DNA of 7,910 bases from an uncultured Clostridia bacterium (GTDB lineage: Bacteria; Bacillota; Clostridia; TANB77; CAG-508): the NCBI GenBank assembly GCA_947626705.1, contig CANQTJ010000074.1:1-7910 (forward strand), written 5' to 3'. Under the pieces are notes generated by a model. The model did not search any database. It was not told the origin of the DNA and worked only from the letters and a program-made list of their open reading frames with translations. This document shows positions 4,553 to 7,910 of this stretch, piece by piece; the stretch's first letter is position 1, and each line of letters opens with the position of its first letter. The translations under genes were made by a program, and so were the position numbers.

Positions 4553-5650
4553 ATGATTATTGATATGTCTTATTGGACAAGGGTATTAAAAAAAATTTTG
4601 TATGTTATTTTAATATTAATAGGGCTATGGATAGCATTTAAGTTATCTGTTTTTTATATGCCATTTTTAATAGCATTTTTAATATCTTTAATTGTAGAAC
4701 CAGCAATAAAATTTCTAATGAAAAAAATGAAATTTACAAGAAAATTAAGTTCAATAATAATTTTTATTGTAGCATCTATAATAATAATTGGAGGATTAAT
4801 TTGGGGCATAATTTCGTTAATTTCTGAAGCATCTAATTTATTACAAGGTTTAAATGGATATGTAGAAAAAGCATACATATTATTTCATAATTTAACTGAT
4901 AAATTCGAGTTTCAAAAAATTCATTTACCAGATGAAATTACCAGAATATTACAAAATTCGACTGGTGGATTATTAAATTCAATATCTAATTGGATAAGAA
5001 ATTTTTTAACAAGTCTTTTAAATGTAGTTACATCAATACCAACAATGGCAATTTATTTTGTTATAACAATTATTGCTCTATATTTAATATGTGTAGATAA
5101 AGTATATATTTTAGACCAAATAGAACATCATTTCCCTAAAAAATGGATATATAAATTAGGAATTCATATTAAAGAATTAACTAAAACATTGGGCGGATAT
5201 CTAAAAGCAGAAGCAACACTAATACTAATATCTTTTATAATATCACTAATTGGACTTTATATATTTAAGTTTATGAAATTTAATGTAGAATATCCATTAC
5301 TTATGGCATTATTTATAGGATTCGTAGATGCATTACCAATTTTAGGCTCAGGCACAGTAATGGTTCCATGGGGAATAATATCAGCTTTAAATGGAGATTT
5401 GAAATTAGGAATAGCAATTGTTGTGTTATTTATAATAATGTCAATAATAAGACAATTTTTAGAACCAAGACTTGTTAGTAAACACATTGGCACACATCCA
5501 ATTTTTACTTTAATTGCAATGTATACTGGATTTAAATTTATAGGTGTTATAGGAATGCTAATTGGACCTATAGTATTAATTATAATTAAAAATGTTTTTG
5601 CAAGTTTAATAGATGAGGGTGTAGTTAAGAGTATTCTTGATAGAAAATAA
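4553..5650 (+). CDS. ytvI: AI-2E family membrane protein, YtvI-like sporulation integral membrane protein
   Basis: A 365-residue polytopic protein of the AI-2E transporter (UPF0118) family. Hydrophobic segments lie at about 12-48 (two spans), 66-92, 155-182, 220-240, 247-262, 266-278, 284-299 and 317-346, with a soluble, partly amphipathic stretch at 93-150. Family hallmarks are GGYLKAEATLILISFIIS (214-231), GFVDALPILGSGTVMVPW (256-273), RQFLEPRLVS (300-309) and GMLIGP (334-339). The KAE motif before a long hydrophobic segment and the VDxLPxLGxGT form resemble YtvI of Bacillus, which is made in the mother cell during sporulation and is restricted to spore formers; the transported substrate is not established. 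RBS AGGAG (4541-4545) stands 7 nt before ATG; a second in-frame ATG lies four codons on. The sigma-E-like promoter agrees with a sporulation role. It could instead be a general AI-2E family exporter. Confidence 0.85.
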   Translation: MIIDMSYWTRVLKKILYVILILIGLWIAFKLSVFYMPFLIAFLISLIVEPAIKFLMKKMKFTRKLSSIIIFIVASIIIIGGLIWGIISLISEASNLLQGLNGYVEKAYILFHNLTDKFEFQKIHLPDEITRILQNSTGGLLNSISNWIRNFLTSLLNVVTSIPTMAIYFVITIIALYLICVDKVYILDQIEHHFPKKWIYKLGIHIKELTKTLGGYLKAEATLILISFIISLIGLYIFKFMKFNVEYPLLMALFIGFVDALPILGSGTVMVPWGIISALNGDLKLGIAIVVLFIIMSIIRQFLEPRLVSKHIGTHPIFTLIAMYTGFKFIGVIGMLIGPIVLIIIKNVFASLIDEGVVKSILDRK

Positions 5651-5660
5651 AAAATTTTTT

Positions 5661-5691
5661 AATTTAAATATTATTATAAAATATTTAAATT
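5661..5691. terminator. AT-only hairpin after the ytvI-like gene
   Basis: AATTTAAATATT (5661-5672) and AATATTTAAATT (5680-5691) pair over 12 bp. With no G-C pairs it is a weak stem. It abuts the stronger hairpin at 5691-5723, and the two may act in tandem. Confidence 0.4.
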
Positions 5692-5723
5692 ATAAAAGAA
5701 CAGTAAATATCTGTTCTTTTATA
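5691..5723. terminator. Bidirectional terminator between convergent ytvI-like and DUF1980-like genes
   Basis: TATAAAAGAACAG (5691-5703) and CTGTTCTTTTATA (5711-5723) form a perfect 13-bp stem with a 7-nt loop. T/A tracts in the stem supply the U run in both directions, so it can serve the plus gene ending at 5650 and the minus gene ending at 5756. Confidence 0.8.
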
Positions 5724-5755
5724 AAAATATAATTTTGAGATATAAGAAAATTGCT

Positions 5756-6211
5756 TTACAATATTCCTGTAGTAGGAATATAACTATCATCAGGAGGATA
5801 AACATATTCTTCTGATGAAGGTTTATTAACGACATTCATCTCAGTAATTTTTATAATAGGCATATCTCCGTGATAATCACCTTTTAAAATTTCTCCAGAA
5901 ATTTGTACCCAAGTATCATTTTCAAAATCTTTTGCATTATCATATTCACAAAGAAAACCAACTACAACGGTTTGAGAATTTGAATTTATAATCATATCTC
6001 TAGCCAAAACAAATTGATTATCTTGTAAATCTAAAACTCTGTAAACATATCCTGTAAAGCTAATTTTTTTTCCAACATAAGAATCAATATTTTCGTGAAC
6101 AGTTTTCAAAATATTAGTATAATTTTTTGAAGAAATTTGTGAAACTTCATTTTGAGGTAAACAGATACCTTCATTTGATGAATTATTTGCACCAGAAAAT
6201 ACTTTATACAT
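5756..6211 (-). CDS. DUF1980/YcgQ C-terminal-domain-like protein, body of a probably membrane-anchored protein
   Basis: From ATG at 6211 the frame gives 151 residues. Residues 34-140 resemble the C-terminal domain of the TIGR03943/YcgQ family: YVGKKISFTGYVYRV (45-59), DNQFVLARDMI (64-74), a hydrophobic strand TVVVGFLCEY (81-90), DTWVQISGEI (99-108), PIIKITEMNVV (118-128) and EEYVYPP (134-140). This is an OB-like beta barrel; its role is not known to me, though relatives sit beside YcgR-type permeases, which are absent here. The cysteine pair of canonical members after LAR is missing; single Cys residues are at 17 and 88. The frame stays open upstream of ATG and codes a clear membrane helix (SVILLLIVVLGIV), so ATG 6211 is probably not the true start; it also has only a weak RBS. 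See the entry at 6212-6308. Length is about half that of full YcgQ, which has extra N-terminal membrane spans. Confidence 0.75.
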   Translation of the reverse strand: MYKVFSGANNSSNEGICLPQNEVSQISSKNYTNILKTVHENIDSYVGKKISFTGYVYRVLDLQDNQFVLARDMIINSNSQTVVVGFLCEYDNAKDFENDTWVQISGEILKGDYHGDMPIIKITEMNVVNKPSSEEYVYPPDDSYIPTTGIL

Positions 6212-6308
6212 AACTATACCTAAAACAACTATAAGTAGTAATATAACACTAATAAAAAAATATTTAAAAATTTTACTTCCGATTTACTTTTACATTAAAT
6301 ACAAACAT
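6212..6308 (-). pseudogene. Frameshifted N terminus (start and membrane anchor) of the DUF1980-like gene
   Basis: On the minus strand ATG at 6308, preceded by AAGAAAGGAA, opens a frame MFVFNVKVNRK that ends at TAA (6275-6273). One base out of phase, the frame of the downstream CDS runs open from just after a stop at 6286-6284 and encodes SKIFKYFFISVILLLIVVLG, a basic residue cluster plus membrane helix, continuous with MYKVFSG. Joining the two near 6283-6276 would give one protein of about 183 residues with a normal signal anchor and a proper start. The frame without this join has no ATG, GTG or TTG before 6211. Either a one-base change has broken the gene, or the assembly has an indel among the many homopolymers here, or translation uses an ATT start or frameshifting. 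Confidence 0.5.
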
Positions 6309-6493
6309 ATTAAATCTATTCCTTTCTTGCCTTACTTAAAATCAAATTATTTTCAATTAAAATTTTTTCTATGTAATCAGATACTAAAGTATATGAATAA
6401 AAATATTATTTAATGACTTTAAATAATATTTTTTAATTATGTTTTTCTGTTAACAAGTTATCAAATAAAATACGACAAAAATCGCAAAAAACA
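6309..6493. other. Intergenic region between divergent genes, with a 15-bp AT-only hairpin
   Basis: AAAAATATTATTTAA (6399-6413) and TTAAATAATATTTTT (6419-6433) pair perfectly around TGACT. It lies upstream of both flanking genes, so a terminator role has no obvious client; it may be a remnant, a DNA-bending element or part of the minus gene's leader. A weak sigma-E-like -10, CATATACT on the minus strand (6394-6387), sits beside it, but its -35 matches only 4/7. Nothing else is evident, including any small ORF with an RBS apart from the leader ATG at 6308. Confidence 0.45.
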
Positions 6494-6522
6494 TTTACAA
6501 AAAATTTTATGAATGTTAAAAT
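6494..6522 (+). promoter_or_regulatory. Sigma-A-type promoter of the prepilin-like protein gene
   Basis: TTTACA (6494-6499), 17 nt, TAAAAT (6517-6522). Each hexamer is one base off consensus. Transcription would begin near 6529, leaving a leader of about 67 nt with RBS AAAGGA at 6581-6586. Confidence 0.65.
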
Positions 6523-6595
6523 ATAGAGTAGTAATTAATATTTTACATAATAAATATTTTTACAAAATAACAAAAGATAGAAAGGAAAATTAAAA

Positions 6596-7531
6596 ATGAA
6601 AAAAAATTTAAAAAATAGAGGTATTACACTAATCTCACTTGTAATAACAATAGTTATTTTATTAATATTAGCAGGTATTTCAATTGCACAATTAACAGGA
6701 AATGGATTATTTGAAAATGCAAAATCAGCTAAAGAAAAATATAAAAACTCACAAGATAAAGAGGATTCAATATTAAAAGAATATGAAGAATTAATAGGTA
6801 ATAGAGATAATACAGAACAAAAATCAGACTTTTATATTACAACACCTTATGTAGGAACAAGTCAATTAACAGTAAAAGTAGATAAATCAAGTATAAAAGA
6901 AACAATTAAAAAATATATTTATATAGTTGGAGAAAAGGTAATAGAAAGCGAAGATACAGAAATATTAGTAACAGATTTACAATCAGAAACTAATTATGAT
7001 ATTACGGTTGTTGCAGTAACAAATGATAATAAACATTTAATTGGAACTATAAATAGAACTACAGAAAAAAGGACATATTTATATAATAATGGAGATAAGT
7101 GTGAAAGCATAACAGGTGGATGGAAAGCAGAAGCAATAGGATATGGCGGGGTATCATCTTATGTAATTCCAACATTAACATTTAATAACAATAATGTACA
7201 AATGTCTGTTAATTCTAGTTATAGCACACAAGGAGGTTCTTTATTAATAAATAATGATATAGATTATTCTCAATATAAAAAAATAGGTATAACTTATACA
7301 GCAACACTTGGACGATATAGCGATTCTAGTGAAGTTGGAATATTAGGAAAAACTGGAAATTATAACGAAATACTAAGGCTATGTTATACACAACCAATAG
7401 CACAAAAGACATCAGAAATAATTGACATATCAAAAATAGATAATTTTAATGGTTTTGCTATATATGTTCAATCTTATTCTAAAGATGGTCAAGCAAATTG
7501 CAATATATACGAAGTTTGGCTAGAAAAATAA
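6596..7531 (+). CDS. Prepilin-like surface protein with fibronectin-III-like and C-terminal beta-sandwich domains
   Basis: A 311-residue protein. Its N terminus is a short basic leader MKKNLKNRG followed by ITLISLVITIVILLILAGIS, the layout of a type IV prepilin that is cut after Gly9 and kept in the membrane by the helix at 10-30. The usual Glu at mature position 5 is Ser14 here, as is typical of the G-ITLISLVIT proteins I remember from clostridial genomes. Residues 38-66 form a charged coiled-coil-like helix. Residues 77-157 look like a fibronectin type III fold (YITTPYVGTSQLTVKVDKS; LQSETNYDITVVAVTND). Residues 165-311 are beta-rich with SITGGWKAEA and a final NCNIYEVWLEK, suggesting a jelly-roll, perhaps sugar-binding, domain; Cys169, Cys263 and Cys302 are the only cysteines. 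No pilus assembly gene lies nearby. A role in adhesion or surface display is inferred. RBS AAAGGA fits ATG 6596. Confidence 0.85.
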   Translation: MKKNLKNRGITLISLVITIVILLILAGISIAQLTGNGLFENAKSAKEKYKNSQDKEDSILKEYEELIGNRDNTEQKSDFYITTPYVGTSQLTVKVDKSSIKETIKKYIYIVGEKVIESEDTEILVTDLQSETNYDITVVAVTNDNKHLIGTINRTTEKRTYLYNNGDKCESITGGWKAEAIGYGGVSSYVIPTLTFNNNNVQMSVNSSYSTQGGSLLINNDIDYSQYKKIGITYTATLGRYSDSSEVGILGKTGNYNEILRLCYTQPIAQKTSEIIDISKIDNFNGFAIYVQSYSKDGQANCNIYEVWLEK

Positions 7532-7539
7532 ATATTATA

Positions 7540-7577
7540 AAAACCAAAAAACTGAAAATTCCAGTTTTTTTGGTTTT
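7540..7577 (+). terminator. Rho-independent terminator of the prepilin-like protein gene
   Basis: AAAACCAAAAAACTG (7540-7554) pairs with CAGTTTTTTTGGTTTT (7562-7577) with a 1-nt bulge and a 7-nt loop; the T-rich 3' arm and following ATTTTT supply the U tract. Confidence 0.8.
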
Positions 7578-7591
7578 ATTTTTAAAACTAC

Positions 7592-7620
7592 TTGATAAAA
7601 ATATATTTTAGTGATATAGT
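7592..7620 (+). promoter_or_regulatory. Sigma-A-type promoter of secA
   Basis: TTGATA (7592-7597), 17 nt, TATAGT (7615-7620), each one base off consensus. Transcription would begin near 7627, leaving a leader of about 35 nt with RBS AGGAGG (7645-7650). Confidence 0.75.
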
Positions 7621-7661
7621 AAACAAGTAAAAATATATAAACCTAGGAGGAAGGTACAATT

Positions 7662-7910
7662 ATGAAATTATTTAAGACATACAGTGAAAAAGAAGTAAAA
7701 AGGGTTATGCCAATTGTAGATAAAATAAACGGCTTAGAACCAGAAATGGAAAAATTAACAGACCATCAATTAAGAGAGAAAACAGATTATTTTAAGAAGC
7801 AATTACAAAATGGAAAAACACTAGATGATATATTGCCAGAGGCATTTGCAGTTGTTAGAGAAGCTTCAAAAAGAGCATTAGGAATGAGACACTTTGATGT
7901 ACAATTAATA
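7662..7910 (+). CDS. secA: Preprotein translocase ATPase SecA, N-terminal 83 residues (runs off the window)
   Basis: Only the start of the gene is present. SecA is the cytoplasmic and membrane-peripheral ATPase that pushes unfolded preproteins through SecYEG. The visible part has the standard N-terminal pattern: MKLFKTYSEKEVKR, then NGLEPEMEKLTDHQLREKT, the DDILPEAFAVVREASKR stretch and GMRHFDVQL, which directly precedes the nucleotide-binding region in full SecA. The Walker A motif lies beyond the edge. RBS AGGAGG stands 11 nt before ATG, a slightly long gap bridged by a further AAGG. It has its own promoter and is separated from the surface protein gene by a terminator. SecA1 rather than the accessory SecA2 is likely but cannot be settled from this fragment. 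Confidence 0.95.
   Translation, partial: MKLFKTYSEKEVKRVMPIVDKINGLEPEMEKLTDHQLREKTDYFKKQLQNGKTLDDILPEAFAVVREASKRALGMRHFDVQLI

Noticed and set aside
4654..4878. 74-codon minus-strand open frame, and a similar one at 5257-5493
   Set aside because: Both are antisense to the ytvI-like gene; hydrophobic codons read backwards give open frames in AT-rich membrane protein genes.
5784..5800. AGGAGGATAAACAT on the plus strand as an RBS for a plus-strand gene
   Set aside because: No start codon follows at proper distance, and it is the antisense of codons in the DUF1980-like gene.
6273..6290. prfB-like programmed +1 frameshift in the DUF1980-like gene
   Set aside because: There is no CTT-TGA slip site or internal Shine-Dalgarno at the right distance; a mutation or indel is simpler.

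Overview
This is an AT-rich stretch (roughly a quarter G+C by eye) with short intergenic spaces, strong AGGAGG-type ribosome binding sites, TTGACA/TATAAT-type promoters and U-tailed hairpin terminators. It looks like chromosomal DNA of a low-GC Firmicute, most likely an endospore-forming, possibly uncultured member of the Clostridia. Support comes from murD, a YtvI-like sporulation membrane protein, secA, a prepilin-like surface protein of the G-ITLISLVIT type, and two intergenic sites that fit the mother-cell sigma-E consensus at its exact spacing.

Layout. 1-180: C-terminal end of an unidentified, probably surface or secreted protein. 200-760: a promoter driving an intact MntA-type minimal nucleotidyltransferase, overlapped by the first 34 or so codons of its HEPN (HepT) partner, which then breaks off into a terminator. 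779-950 (minus): a 36-residue, almost pure Asn/Gln/Lys protein with a perfect RBS and a sigma-E-like promoter. 1104-2572: murD (peptidoglycan precursor synthesis) behind a housekeeping promoter. 2572-3221: a 196-residue protein of unknown function with an Asn/Tyr-rich N terminus and a Pro/Arg-rich C terminus, behind a sigma-K/E-like promoter. 3247-3446 (minus): a tRNA-shaped gene with a consensus promoter and its own terminator, but with an abnormal anticodon arm whose 5-nt loop reads like the inverted loop of tRNA-His. 3527-3973: an unusually cysteine-rich two-CBS-domain protein. 4079-4412: a 72-residue orphan with a perfect consensus promoter and a strong terminator, bracketed by an exact 11-bp inverted repeat. 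4498-5650: ytvI-like AI-2E family membrane protein with a sigma-E-like promoter. 5756-6308 (minus): a DUF1980/YcgQ-C-like protein whose membrane anchor and start appear separated from the body by a one-base frameshift. 6494-7577: a prepilin-like surface protein with a fibronectin-III-like middle and a beta-rich C-terminal domain. 7592-7910: promoter and first 83 codons of secA.

The genes do not form one operon; most carry their own promoter and terminator. The clearest theme is envelope and spore biology: murD for the wall, secA for export, the prepilin-like protein on the surface, and several genes with sporulation-type promoters. I found no CRISPR array, insertion sequence, phage module or riboswitch. 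The best candidates for something undescribed are the tRNA-like gene with the inverted-looking anticodon loop, the poly-Asn micro-protein, and the cysteine-rich CBS protein.
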